Source of the DNA: Melioribacteraceae bacterium
GTDB lineage: Bacteria > Bacteroidota > Ignavibacteria > Ignavibacteriales > Melioribacteraceae
NCBI GenBank assembly: GCA_022181065.1
Contig: BQMY01000084.1
Coordinates: 26,755 to 90,754, forward strand
Length of the DNA: 64,000 nucleotides
Reading direction: 5' to 3'
Shown here: piece after piece, positions 16,862-25,678 of the stretch
How positions within the stretch are numbered: position 1 is the stretch's first letter
Layout of the letters: each line of letters begins with the position of its first letter
The notes under the pieces: model-generated
Database searches by the model: none
Told to the model about the DNA's origin: nothing
Seen by the model: only the letters and a program-made list of their open reading frames with translations
Position numbers and translations under genes: made by a program

Positions 16862-18133
16862 ATGGATGATAGTACCGTGTTTACGGAAAAAACTACAGAT
16901 AGCGTGAGCAAAATATTTAACGTCGATGAAGTCCGGGCGGATTTTCCGATTCTATCTCGCATGGTTAAGGAAAAACCTCTGGTTTATCTTGATAATGCCG
17001 CTACGACTCAAAAACCTCAAGCGGTAATTGATTCTATTGTGCATTACTACACTTATGAAAACGCGAATATACATCGTGGTTTGCATTTTTTAAGTGAACT
17101 TGCCACAGAATCTTACGAAAACGCCCGACTCAAGGTTAAAGAGTTTATCAATGCGATGAGCGCTTCGGAAATAGTATTTGTCCGTGGTGCTACAGAGGCG
17201 ATAAACCTCGTTGCCAGCTCGTTGTGCAGGGCTAATTACTTCGGGGATGGAGATGAAATTATCCTCACCGAAATGGAACACCACGCTAATATAGTGCCCT
17301 GGCAATTACTTTGTGAGCGTAAAAACCTTAAAATCAGGGTTATTCCGATCGACGATAACGGCGATCTTGATATGGACACATTTAAGAGTATGGTGAATGA
17401 AAAAACCAAACTTGTTTCTGTTGTTCATATTTCAAACTCACTCGGTACTATCAATCCGGTCAAAGAGATTATAAACTATTCACATGAACACGATATTCCG
17501 GTGTTACTTGATGGCTCACAGTCAACACCACACATAAAGGTTGATGTTCAGGAATTGGACTGCGATTATTTTGTATTCTCAGGACATAAAGTTTTCGCGC
17601 CAACCGGTATTGGGGTCTTATACGGAAAGACTTTCCGACTCGATGATCTTCCACCTTATCAGGGAGGAGGAGACATGATCAGGAAAGTTACTTTTGAGGA
17701 GACTACTTTTAACGATCTACCCCATAAATTCGAAGCTGGTACTCCGAATATTGAAGGTGGCATCGCCCTCGGAACCGCAATTGATTATCTCAGTCAATTC
17801 GATAGGGAAGTGTTATCCAATTATGAGGATAAACTACTCAAATACGCTACCGCGAAACTTTCTGAAATTGACGGTCTAAAAATAATTGGTACGGCAAAAG
17901 AAAAGGCAAGTGTTGTTTCCTTCATAATTGAGGGTATCCATCCCTACGATATTGGTACATTGCTCGATACGTATGGTATTGCAATTCGTACCGGTCATCA
18001 TTGCACACAGCCAATTATGCAGCGATACAAATTACCTGCCACCGCACGTGCTTCATTTACTTTTTATAACACACTTGAAGAAGTTGACCGACTCGTTGAG
18101 GGACTTCTCAGGGTAAAGAAAATGTTTAGTTGA
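16862..18133 (+). CDS. sufS: Cysteine desulfurase SufS (class II, PLP-dependent)
   Basis: A 423-residue group II cysteine desulfurase that removes sulfur from L-cysteine for Fe-S assembly. The PLP-binding lysine is in FSGHKVFAPTG (Lys243) and the persulfide-bearing cysteine in RTGHHCTQP (Cys381). YLDNAATTQKP and TEMEHHANIVPW are classic SufS/CsdA signatures. The N-terminus is about 20 residues longer than usual. No SufE or SufU gene is visible nearby, so its sulfur acceptor is unknown. It follows sufD after two bases. Confidence 0.95.
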   Translation: MDDSTVFTEKTTDSVSKIFNVDEVRADFPILSRMVKEKPLVYLDNAATTQKPQAVIDSIVHYYTYENANIHRGLHFLSELATESYENARLKVKEFINAMSASEIVFVRGATEAINLVASSLCRANYFGDGDEIILTEMEHHANIVPWQLLCERKNLKIRVIPIDDNGDLDMDTFKSMVNEKTKLVSVVHISNSLGTINPVKEIINYSHEHDIPVLLDGSQSTPHIKVDVQELDCDYFVFSGHKVFAPTGIGVLYGKTFRLDDLPPYQGGGDMIRKVTFEETTFNDLPHKFEAGTPNIEGGIALGTAIDYLSQFDREVLSNYEDKLLKYATAKLSEIDGLKIIGTAKEKASVVSFIIEGIHPYDIGTLLDTYGIAIRTGHHCTQPIMQRYKLPATARASFTFYNTLEEVDRLVEGLLRVKKMFS

Positions 18134-18144
18134 ATGGAATTGTT

Positions 18145-18459
18145 ATGAGTGACAAAGGAAAACTGGAACAGGATATAATAAAAAATCTTAAATCGGTTTA
18201 TGACCCTGAAATTCCGGTAGATATATATGAGCTCGGATTAATTTACGAGATTCAGATTGATGAGAATGATAATGTCTATGTCAAGATGACTTTAACTTCG
18301 CCCGCATGCCCGGTTGCCGGTTCTCTGCCTGGTGAAGTAAAACAAAAAGTTGAAGCGGTTCACGGTGTGAATGAAGTATTTGTTGATTTAGTGTTCGAGC
18401 CCCCGTGGGATAAGGACATGATGTCTGAAGAAGCAAAGTTTCAATTAGGATTTATTTAA
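18145..18459 (+). CDS. sufT: SufT-like MIP18/DUF59 family Fe-S maturation protein
   Basis: A 104-residue single-domain protein of the MIP18 (DUF59) family, which helps deliver Fe-S clusters to target proteins. The family core DPEIPVDIYELGLIY and the conserved cysteine in LTSPACPVAG are present. The ATG at 18145 is favoured; an upstream in-frame TTG at 18130 would overlap the sufS stop codon. Its position directly after sufS supports the SufT assignment over the related phenylacetate-pathway protein PaaD. Confidence 0.85.
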   Translation: MSDKGKLEQDIIKNLKSVYDPEIPVDIYELGLIYEIQIDENDNVYVKMTLTSPACPVAGSLPGEVKQKVEAVHGVNEVFVDLVFEPPWDKDMMSEEAKFQLGFI

Positions 18460-18482
18460 TCTTTTAATCAAAAGGTATTTTT

Positions 18483-19031
18483 ATGCTAAACGCAAAAATG
18501 AGACCTCCTATCTATGATCCCGAAGCGGTACAACCAATGAGGGATGAATTATTATATGTGGGTTTTGAAGAAGTGGTAACCCCACAGTTGGTCGAAGATA
18601 GATTAAGTTTGGAAGACGATAAAATTAGTCTTGTAATGATAAATTCAGTTTGCGGGTGTGCTGCTGGCAGCGCGCGTCCCGGAGTAACTCATGCTGTTAT
18701 GAATGAAGTTATTCCTGACAGATTGCTTACCTCGTTTGCGGGGCAGGACAGGGATGCTGTTGATCATCTAAGAAATGAGTTTTTAGGCGGATTTCCTCCT
18801 TCTTCACCTTCGATGGCGCTAATTAAAAACAAAGAAGTAGTTTTTATGCTTCCGCGTCATCATATTGAAGGCAGAACTCCACAGCAGATCGCTGAAGTAC
18901 TTGCTGATCAGTTTAATCAGCATTGTACGAAAAAAGGTCCTGTAATTTCTGAGGAAGCTTATGCGAAATTAGTACATGCGCGAGCTTGCGGTTCGAAAAT
19001 CCCTTTGAATGAAACAAAGGATAGTGAGTAA
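18483..19031 (+). CDS. BrxA/BrxB-family bacilliredoxin
   Basis: A 182-residue member of the YphP/YqiW (DUF1094) family. It has the diagnostic CGC redox motif in INSVCGCAAGSARPG (Cys57-Gly-Cys59). In Firmicutes these proteins remove bacillithiol from S-bacillithiolated proteins. The C-terminal region of about 35-40 residues, with extra cysteines, is longer than in the Bacillus proteins. Its place inside the suf operon, between sufT and the Rrf2 regulator, suggests protection or repair of Fe-S assembly thiols. The low-molecular-weight thiol used here is inferred, not shown. Confidence 0.85.
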   Translation: MLNAKMRPPIYDPEAVQPMRDELLYVGFEEVVTPQLVEDRLSLEDDKISLVMINSVCGCAAGSARPGVTHAVMNEVIPDRLLTSFAGQDRDAVDHLRNEFLGGFPPSSPSMALIKNKEVVFMLPRHHIEGRTPQQIAEVLADQFNQHCTKKGPVISEEAYAKLVHARACGSKIPLNETKDSE

Positions 19032-19034
19032 CAA

Positions 19035-19496
19035 ATGAAATTCAGTGCCCAGGAAGAATATGGATTGAGATGCCTCATAAGCATTGCCAGGGAATATGGT
19101 AATCGGGGTGTCACTATTCCCGAAATAAGTGAAATCGAAAGGATTTCTCAACATAATGTCGCAAAATTGTTGAGAGTTCTCAGACTGGGTGGTTTCCTTG
19201 AAAGTGAACGGGGACAAGCAGGCGGGTACACGTTATCCAAATCGCCTGAAAAAATCCCTGTTAGCGAAGTTCTTGCTGTGCTTGGCGGAAGATTGTTCGA
19301 TGATTCATTCTGCAAGTCGCATACCGGCACTGTTTCTATCTGTACAAATTCCTCGGATTGTTCTGTTCGTTCGTTATGGCGAATAATTCAGGAAGCAGTT
19401 GACAAGGTTTTGGAAAATTTGACCTTGCGGGATCTGATGCAATCTGAAGATGAGTTTTTTGCGCTTGTAAATAATAATTTTGAAAGTGTAAAATAA
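19035..19496 (+). CDS. Rrf2-family transcriptional regulator of the suf operon
   Basis: A 153-residue Rrf2-type winged-helix regulator. The DNA-binding domain occupies about residues 1-70 (EYGLRCLISIA, ERISQHNVAKLLRVLR, GQAGGYTLSK). Three cysteines, Cys93, Cys103 and Cys109, lie in the loop that ligates a [2Fe-2S] cluster in IscR-like proteins, although the spacing (C-x9-C-x5-C) differs from that of IscR. It starts three bases after the bacilliredoxin stop. As the last gene of the operon it probably reports Fe-S status back to the suf promoter, where an inverted repeat is present. The cluster type and autoregulation are inferred. Confidence 0.88.
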   Translation: MKFSAQEEYGLRCLISIAREYGNRGVTIPEISEIERISQHNVAKLLRVLRLGGFLESERGQAGGYTLSKSPEKIPVSEVLAVLGGRLFDDSFCKSHTGTVSICTNSSDCSVRSLWRIIQEAVDKVLENLTLRDLMQSEDEFFALVNNNFESVK

Positions 19497-19500
19497 TGTC

Positions 19501-19536
19501 AAAACCCCTTCCGGTTAAACCGAAAGGGGTTTTTTG
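19501..19536. terminator. Bidirectional terminator between the suf operon and the nrf operon
   Basis: A long hairpin (AAAACCCCTT...AAGGGGTTTT with an inner CCGGTT/AACCG extension) is flanked by T residues on the plus strand and A residues on the other side. It can therefore terminate both the rightward suf operon and the leftward nrf-porin operon that converge here. Confidence 0.88.
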
Positions 19537-19555
19537 AAAACAAATTAATTGTTTA

Positions 19556-20767
19556 TTAGAAAGTTACCGTAGTCATGAAATATGACCAGTATGAAACATC
19601 CTCGCCACGTGTCTCCTTGAATATATCTCCCGCGGAGAAGAAAGAAAACCCGGTAGTAAAGCTAATATTATCTTTGTAAGCGTATTTTGCGGTTAGATCA
19701 ATTTCAGTTCCGAATGAAGTGGATGTGTCACCATTCAACAGAGTATAATCTTCCACAGAACTGAAAAGGTGGAATGCCGCGTTTAAGCCAACTTTTTTAT
19801 GCGGAGCCATACCCGCTTTTACATGGATATCAGTTAAACCCAATCCGAAAGTACTGGCAGGAATATTAATGAAGTAGTCCATGAAACCATAAAACTTGTG
19901 GTTTGTTGCATATAGGGTATTAAACGCTCCATATTCGCTATCAGCGGCATCTTTGTCGCCGGAAAGCATTTCAAATCCGGCTTTAAGATAAGGATTGTAA
20001 TCGGAATTAAATTTATAACCGACATTAGCAGTCAGCATTAGCGCTGCGATATCGAGTTCAGTTGCTACCGGTGTGATTTTCCCAAACTGGTATGCGCCTT
20101 CAGCTTCAATAGCCAAACCTTCTATATTTGCGTTTATTAGAGCGCCAAGAGTACCTCTGGATAGATTTTCAGAAGGAACGGTATTCTGGAAGTAGAAAAA
20201 TGGTTGAAGAGTTATATTTTTTGATACCATCCATTTTGCGTGTAAACCGGTAAAGGCGTAATCGGCTGTATCACCTGGATTAAAATTCTCTCGTTCCTGA
20301 AAAGAGAAGAAATCAATAGTGGAGTTTTTCATTTTTAATGTTACAATTCCACCATCAAAACTGCGACCCACATTGTGCCATCCAACAGCACCGACTAATC
20401 TCTGTGTGCCGTATATAACTTCCATACGTCCGCCTTTAACATCAAGCGGTAAACCAAACAAATCGTTTATCTTGAAATAAGCCTGGTGAAGATCAACATT
20501 TTTAAGATCATTCATCGTACCCATTTCCTGACCATAATAACGGCTATCCTGCAGCTGAATATAGGCTTCAATACCGGATTTATTAGCGAAACTTGCTCCG
20601 ATACGTGTACGCAAAAGTGTGAAACCTGATGGGTCGTTATCATTGTTAAAGTCTTTGTTATCAAGTTCTGCGCGTACTCTAACTTGTGCGTCAAAATTCA
20701 CATCTGTCTGAGCAATTAACATACTGCTCATAAAAAGAATTGAAAGAATAATTGCTAGTTTTTTCAT
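19556..20767 (-). CDS. Outer-membrane porin of the alginate-export domain type
   Basis: A 403-residue protein with a signal peptide (MKKLAIILSILFMSSMLIAQ) and an alternating-residue beta-barrel pattern ending in an aromatic residue (SYFMTTVTF). The N-terminal portion (VRVRAELDN, FTLLRTRIGASF, SGIEAYIQLQDSRYYG, GGRMEVIYGTQRLVG) matches the alginate-export/porin family. It follows nrfA by 8 bases on the same strand, so it probably passes nitrite, ammonium or another small solute across the outer membrane. An alginate substrate is not implied. The family call is fairly firm; the substrate is inferred. Confidence 0.75.
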   Translation of the reverse strand: MKKLAIILSILFMSSMLIAQTDVNFDAQVRVRAELDNKDFNNDNDPSGFTLLRTRIGASFANKSGIEAYIQLQDSRYYGQEMGTMNDLKNVDLHQAYFKINDLFGLPLDVKGGRMEVIYGTQRLVGAVGWHNVGRSFDGGIVTLKMKNSTIDFFSFQERENFNPGDTADYAFTGLHAKWMVSKNITLQPFFYFQNTVPSENLSRGTLGALINANIEGLAIEAEGAYQFGKITPVATELDIAALMLTANVGYKFNSDYNPYLKAGFEMLSGDKDAADSEYGAFNTLYATNHKFYGFMDYFINIPASTFGLGLTDIHVKAGMAPHKKVGLNAAFHLFSSVEDYTLLNGDTSTSFGTEIDLTAKYAYKDNISFTTGFSFFSAGDIFKETRGEDVSYWSYFMTTVTF

Positions 20768-20775
20768 TTTTCACC

Positions 20776-22254
20776 CTATTTAGAATATTCCATGAGAGTA
20801 CCCTGACGTTCTTTGGCTTTTTTATCCCATTCAACGGCAGTTGTTTTTAGAAAATCTTGTTTGTCTTTATTAAGGAAATCCATATCCAGACCAATGACGG
20901 CCTGCGCCTTTTCTTTTGTTGAAATATCCGGAAGTTTAACGGGATAATCAACACCAAGCTTCACTAAAATCAGGGCAATTTCTTTTCTCGCTTTTCCAGC
21001 TTTATCAAGGGAAGTACCTATAACTCTTAGTGCCTCTACCGGGGCGTGGAAACCAAGACCATTTGCGGCAGCAACCCAGTCCCATCTCCATTGAGCGTGG
21101 CGAATAAGAGTCAGAACAGGTTTCATTTCTTCTTCGGTAGCACCGTTATCCCATGCCATTTTTGCTTCGAGATGAGCAGCTGCTAACGCTTTTTCCGTTA
21201 ATCTTCTCAATTCTTCGAGTCTATCCTGTCTGTCGTAAACATCCTGAATAAGGGTACGGGCGTTTTCACGGTGACAAACCTGGCATGAGTTTTCGATGTT
21301 ATTGAGAGGGCTTTGAATATGGTGATCTGTAAATTTCACACCACCTTCAGTTTTGTATGGCATATGGCAGTCAGCACAAGAAACACCGCGTTTAGCGTGG
21401 ATACCGGTCATGAACAATTCATAATCAGGGTGCTGTGCTTTAAGCATAGGAGTTTTACTAAGTTTATGAGTCCAATCTTTAAATTCCATTTCATCGTAAT
21501 ATTCTTCCATTGCGTCGGCGCTAAAACCTTTATCCCACGGGAAAGTAAGGTATTTGCCATCACCTTTGAAATAATATTCAACATGGCACTGCGCGCATAC
21601 AAGAGAACGCATTTCGTTGCGAGAAAACTGACTCATATCCTTACCCTGGCGTTCAAAAGCCTCTACGAGCGCGGGTCTGCTTATTTTTAGAGCCATCGTT
21701 TCGTTATCATGGCAATCCTGACAACCGATTGGGTTGACAACATCATGCCCTTTATCGATCCATTTACCTTCGTAAAATTCTGCTACACCAATTTCTTCCA
21801 TAACACGAGGTACATCAGGACTTTTACAAGTCCAGCAAGTTGCGGGCATGGGACTTACTTCGTTCCCGCCAGTTCTAAGTGTGTTGCGGATATCTTCAAT
21901 AGCGTAAGCATGACCTCTACCCTGATTATAATCTTTCGAGAAACCGTAACCTGCCCACATTACAACAAGTTCGGGATATTTTTCCAGATAGTCGATCATT
22001 TTCGCGCCACCGTGGTTGCTGGCGAAATCTGTATCAAGGGTTTTCATATAAGTTTCATATTCACGAGGAAAGTTAGCACCCCAAACTTCATTTCTTGCTT
22101 CCCCGTCAGGGATTGGTTTAACCATTTGTAAGGAATAAGTTTCACTTTTTCTTTCAAGAATGGAAGAAAGAAATAATCCGAGCAGAAAAACAGCTACTGT
22201 CGCGATTATAAAAACTGATCGGTAAATCCAGGGATTTTTTCCATTATCACTCAT
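20776..22254 (-). CDS. nrfA: Ammonia-forming cytochrome c552 nitrite reductase NrfA
   Basis: A 492-residue pentaheme enzyme that reduces nitrite to ammonium with six electrons in the periplasm. The active-site heme uses the lysine-ligated CWTCK (Cys140, Cys143, Lys144). Four ordinary CxxCH sites follow at 178, 220, 293 and 324. HVEYYF and PMLKAQHP carry residues equivalent to the calcium ligands and the catalytic histidine region of the E. coli enzyme. The N-terminus has a transmembrane segment (about 12-32) with no obvious cleavage site, so it may remain anchored. It lies directly downstream of nrfH and upstream of a porin gene. Confidence 0.97.
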   Translation of the reverse strand: MSDNGKNPWIYRSVFIIATVAVFLLGLFLSSILERKSETYSLQMVKPIPDGEARNEVWGANFPREYETYMKTLDTDFASNHGGAKMIDYLEKYPELVVMWAGYGFSKDYNQGRGHAYAIEDIRNTLRTGGNEVSPMPATCWTCKSPDVPRVMEEIGVAEFYEGKWIDKGHDVVNPIGCQDCHDNETMALKISRPALVEAFERQGKDMSQFSRNEMRSLVCAQCHVEYYFKGDGKYLTFPWDKGFSADAMEEYYDEMEFKDWTHKLSKTPMLKAQHPDYELFMTGIHAKRGVSCADCHMPYKTEGGVKFTDHHIQSPLNNIENSCQVCHRENARTLIQDVYDRQDRLEELRRLTEKALAAAHLEAKMAWDNGATEEEMKPVLTLIRHAQWRWDWVAAANGLGFHAPVEALRVIGTSLDKAGKARKEIALILVKLGVDYPVKLPDISTKEKAQAVIGLDMDFLNKDKQDFLKTTAVEWDKKAKERQGTLMEYSK

Positions 22255-22275
22255 TTGATCCTCAGTTAATTATTT

Positions 22276-22845
22276 TTAATTTTTTTTCAATTTTGGCGCT
22301 GATACATAAGGTACAGAAGAAAGAGAGTTTACTCTTCCGTGTGGAACATGTCTGTGACAATCCCAGCAATATCTGTCTCCCTCATCGATGATATTCGAAT
22401 TACTGATCGCTCTGACCGCAATCGGGTGAATATTGTTTTCATGACATCTGATACAGTTATCCTGTACCGCTCGTTTACCGGCATCTTTGATCTGGATAAC
22501 CTGATCTTCAAGTCGTAATGTAAAATAAGTTGCGTGACGTAAACCATCACTCGCTTTGAACATGTACTTACTCACAATGTTATCCTGCGGAACATGACAA
22601 TCATTACAAGTAGCCCTGTTTGCGTGGCTGCTTCGTTCCCACGTTAAGTACTGAGGAGTCATTACATGACAATTAATACAAGTTTCCGGATCATCCGATA
22701 AATATGATACCGCATTGGAAACATAGAAGATATTGATTGCCAAACCAACGAGAGCACCTAACATAATCGCGGCTGCCAGCTTGAGTTTTCCGGGGGGAAA
22801 CAAGTTAAAGAAAGAGAACCTGCCCGGTGTGTTGCTATCCTTCAT
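22276..22845 (-). CDS. nrfH: Tetraheme quinol dehydrogenase NrfH
   Basis: A 189-residue NapC/NirT-family cytochrome that passes electrons from menaquinol to NrfA. One transmembrane helix (about 21-43) anchors it. Four heme sites are seen: CINCHVM (Cys56, Cys59, with the methionine typical of NrfH heme 1), CNDCH (80), CIRCH (131) and CWDCH (160). First gene of a leftward nrfH-nrfA-porin operon; nrfA starts about 20 bases later. A GGAG-type ribosome-binding site precedes the start. Confidence 0.95.
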   Translation of the reverse strand: MKDSNTPGRFSFFNLFPPGKLKLAAAIMLGALVGLAINIFYVSNAVSYLSDDPETCINCHVMTPQYLTWERSSHANRATCNDCHVPQDNIVSKYMFKASDGLRHATYFTLRLEDQVIQIKDAGKRAVQDNCIRCHENNIHPIAVRAISNSNIIDEGDRYCWDCHRHVPHGRVNSLSSVPYVSAPKLKKN

Positions 22846-23117
22846 TTTTACTCCTTTTTATTCGGAGATATTATCAGAAAAAATAATCTTAATAAAAATG
22901 CAGCCGATAGATACAATTGGCTAACATTTTGTATATGTAATTATAATTCAAGAAATCAATATTCGCAAGAATAAAATCAGAATAATAATTCTTTTTATAG
23001 ATTTAACGTTTATAAATGTGAAATATTATCGCATCTAATTCAGAAAACTCTAAAACGAATTATCGTCTAAAATGTTTTATGAATATAAAATAAAATAAAG
23101 TGAGTAGCAAGAAGGAT
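22846..23117. other. 272-bp intergenic region upstream of nrfH
   Basis: AT-rich, with no gene visible. It should contain the nrf operon promoter. I could not find a convincing TTGATnnnnATCAA-type FNR site, so the mode of anaerobic regulation cannot be read from the sequence. Confidence 0.4.
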
Positions 23118-24026
23118 TCAGATCAGTTTAGCGCGTTTTTTGAAATAATTCAATAATGCTTTGTCGAATGGTGTGTCAGTAGTGATAAGGTTGTATTCAA
23201 TGGCTGAATTACGGCATTCTGTTTTAAGCTTTTCGAGAAATAATTGCATCGATTCCTGATAAGCTTTTTGGATTTGTCCCGGTTGAGTTGTCATCTCCTC
23301 ACCTGTTTCCATATCCACAAATACTGAATCAGACCCGAAAGCGAAACTTCTTTCAATAGGGTCAAGCAACTGAAATACAATTATTTCATTTTTTTTGTAG
23401 TGGAAACGTTTGAGTGCAGAAATAACTTCTTCCGGTTTATCAAAAAAATCTGAAATAACCACAACCAATCCACGTCTTTTAATCTTTTCGGAGATTGTGT
23501 TAAGGCATACTGCGGTATTTGTCTTATTGGATGGTTCAATATCCGAAATAACGCTTAACAGCTGCGAGAGATAAGTTCTGTGAGATTTGGGTGGCAAGTA
23601 TGATTCGATTTTATCTGAGTAAAGTACAAGTCCCGATGCATCCTGTTGCTGAATCATAAGGTACATAAGAGAAGCAGCGAGGATTCCTCCATATTCGAGC
23701 TTTGATATGCTGCCTGTGTGTTTGAACGCCATCGATCTGCTTTTATCAAGAAGTACGTGAGATACAAGGTTAGTTTCTTCTTCGTATTGTTTTACGAAAA
23801 AACGTTCACTTTTGGCGTAAACTTTCCAGTCAATATTTTTGATAGGATCCCCCTGCATATAAGGACGGTGTTCGCTGAACTCAACACTGAAACCATGGTA
23901 GGGACTTTTATGCAAACCAACCATAAAGCCCTCAACCACCATTTTTGCCTTTAGTTCAATGGTATTAAGTTTGGATACTACCGCGGGGTCGAGATAATTT
24001 TTATATGAGGTGTCTTGTAATTCCAC
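23118..24026 (-). CDS. DUF58 domain protein (von Willebrand factor A-like)
   Basis: A 302-residue protein with the DUF58 core: SEHRPYMQGDPIKNIDWKVYAKSERFFVKQYEEE (key residues P, D, W, R), then a VWA-like HVLLDKSRSM (a DxSxS-type metal site) and RGLVVVISDFFD. It starts with GTG, whose G is also the last base of the upstream TAG (TAGTG), so translation of the two genes is coupled. DUF58 proteins normally sit beside a MoxR ATPase; here the only MoxR in the window is 29 kb away. The role is unknown; MoxR/VWA systems are thought to act in metal insertion or complex maturation. Confidence 0.85.
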   Translation of the reverse strand: MELQDTSYKNYLDPAVVSKLNTIELKAKMVVEGFMVGLHKSPYHGFSVEFSEHRPYMQGDPIKNIDWKVYAKSERFFVKQYEEETNLVSHVLLDKSRSMAFKHTGSISKLEYGGILAASLMYLMIQQQDASGLVLYSDKIESYLPPKSHRTYLSQLLSVISDIEPSNKTNTAVCLNTISEKIKRRGLVVVISDFFDKPEEVISALKRFHYKKNEIIVFQLLDPIERSFAFGSDSVFVDMETGEEMTTQPGQIQKAYQESMQLFLEKLKTECRNSAIEYNLITTDTPFDKALLNYFKKRAKLI

Positions 24027-24535
24027 TAATCATTTACGCTGAGCTTTTTCTTCAGAATTTCTTCAGGATCAAGACCTATATGGTCAAGTTCTTCTTTAGC
24101 CGATGACGCAAGTTCACTGGAAGGATATTTTTCCAGAAATTCGCGATAAATCGTTTTTGCTTCATCATAAGCTTTTAAATCATTCGCGAGAATAAATCCA
24201 ACCATAAACATCGAGTTAGGGGCATTAACCGAATTGGGGAATTCCTTGTAAACTCTTGAATAATAAAGAATTGCCTTACGGAAAGATTCTTCGGCGGATA
24301 AGTTTTTAATTACTCTTCCGTGGTACAATTTACCAATTTCGAAGATTGAATTTTCGGCAAATTCACTTTCAGGAAACTCTTTTAGTAATGTTTCAAATTC
24401 AACTAATGCTTCGCTGTAACTTTCTGTTTTTATTAACTGAAGTCCGTTATCATAGTATTCTTTATCAGATTTTGAATCACAAGCTGTAAATATTAATGAA
24501 AAACCGAACAATAAAACAATTAACCACTGTTTCAT
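24026..24535 (-). CDS. TPR-repeat lipoprotein (BamD/YfgC-like tetratricopeptide)
   Basis: A 169-residue lipoprotein with a lipobox in SLIFTAC (lipidation at the Cys). Tetratricopeptide-like repeats cover most of the rest (YYDNGLQLIKTESYSEALVEFE, EKYPSSELASSAKEEL). The fold resembles BamD-type scaffolds but is shorter (BamD is about 245 residues), so a role in outer-membrane assembly is only possible. Its stop codon overlaps the GTG start of the DUF58 gene by one base. Confidence 0.78.
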   Translation of the reverse strand: MKQWLIVLLFGFSLIFTACDSKSDKEYYDNGLQLIKTESYSEALVEFETLLKEFPESEFAENSIFEIGKLYHGRVIKNLSAEESFRKAILYYSRVYKEFPNSVNAPNSMFMVGFILANDLKAYDEAKTIYREFLEKYPSSELASSAKEELDHIGLDPEEILKKKLSVND

Positions 24536-24663
24536 ATTTATTTACCCAAATTTGATTAAGATAAAATACCCAGAGCAAGTAGTGAAAATAGTTAAAAAAG
24601 ATTAAAAAAAATAGGTCTATTTCATATACGCATTAAACCGGGAAGAGGGTTAAAAGTTTCAAT

Positions 24664-25677
24664 TTAGACCGGATCGCCTTTAGTTGTCGCGATTTTTCTT
24701 CCGGAAGTTTCAATTAAACTTTCAAGTTTGTGCGGATCGGGAGAATAGTCAGAGATTATATTTTTATCCAGGCTATATTTTTCATTGGTTGAAATTGTTG
24801 ACGTAAGATCGGATAATATAACATTTGCGCCACAATTAAGTCCGTCAATACAACCATTTTCTGAAATTTTGTTCAATGCCGTTGAGGAGACGATATGAGT
24901 TTGTGGCATTGCAAGACGGGCAACGGCTAATGTTTTGAGCGCCATACCGAGTGATGCCGTCGGCATATTCTGGTATGGAGTAAAGGGTGAGGGTACAAAA
25001 GGAGAAAAAGATGCGATATCGGCATCCAGTTCTCGGACAAGCAATATATCATCAGCAATATCCTCCACACTCTGTTTTGGAAGACCTACAATACTACCGG
25101 ACCCAACACGGTAACCTATGCGCTTTAAGAATCTGAGGTGTTGGATCCGGTCTTGTAAAACAGTTTTTTCATTATATATGTTATACAGTTCGGGGTTTGA
25201 GCTTTCGAATTTGAGTATATACCTGTCAGCCCCTGCGATCTTCCAGGTTCTATACTCGTCAAAACCTCTGGCGCCCAAACTTAATGTAACGGCAACATCG
25301 GCAAACTGTTTTATTGTGTAAACTATATATGCAATGATATCAGTATCATAGTAAGAATCTTCGCCGGAAGAGAGGACAATGGTTTTATATCCAGCGTTCG
25401 AGAGTTTTTTCGCTGCAAGTATTATTTCTTCAGCACTCATTCTGTAGCGATCAACGGAGAAATTTTCTTCACGCATCGAACAATAAAGGCAATTCTGCTC
25501 GCAGTAGTTTGAGAAAATTATTACTCCTCTAAGATGAACATCGTCACCGATATACTTCTTCCTGAGCGAATCAGCTTTTTTGAAAAGCGGCTCTGTGAGT
25601 CCCTCTTCAGTATTGAGCAATTCGATTATCTCTTCACGCGAGAGTTGTTTTTCGGTATTTTGTAAACTATGTGGCAT
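24664..25677 (-). CDS. hydE: [FeFe]-hydrogenase maturation radical SAM protein HydE
   Basis: A 337-residue radical SAM enzyme with the CX3CX2C cluster motif (Cys59, Cys63, Cys66 in SNYCEQNCLYCSM). The remainder fits the HydE/BioB-like family (MSAEEIILAAKKLSNAGYKTIVLSSGED, GSGSIVGLPKQSVEDIADDI). HydE helps build the organometallic subcluster of the H-cluster. The ATG at 25677 begins right after the hydG stop, with one base between. A longer version starting at TTG 25719 would overlap hydG by about 40 bases and is less likely. Neighbouring hydG argues against biotin synthase or PylB. Confidence 0.88.
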   Translation of the reverse strand: MPHSLQNTEKQLSREEIIELLNTEEGLTEPLFKKADSLRKKYIGDDVHLRGVIIFSNYCEQNCLYCSMREENFSVDRYRMSAEEIILAAKKLSNAGYKTIVLSSGEDSYYDTDIIAYIVYTIKQFADVAVTLSLGARGFDEYRTWKIAGADRYILKFESSNPELYNIYNEKTVLQDRIQHLRFLKRIGYRVGSGSIVGLPKQSVEDIADDILLVRELDADIASFSPFVPSPFTPYQNMPTASLGMALKTLAVARLAMPQTHIVSSTALNKISENGCIDGLNCGANVILSDLTSTISTNEKYSLDKNIISDYSPDPHKLESLIETSGRKIATTKGDPV

Positions 25678-25678
25678 T

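Noticed and set aside
24664..25677. Biotin synthase BioB
   Set aside because: Linked to hydG, and the BioB [2Fe-2S] cysteine/arginine pattern was not recognised.
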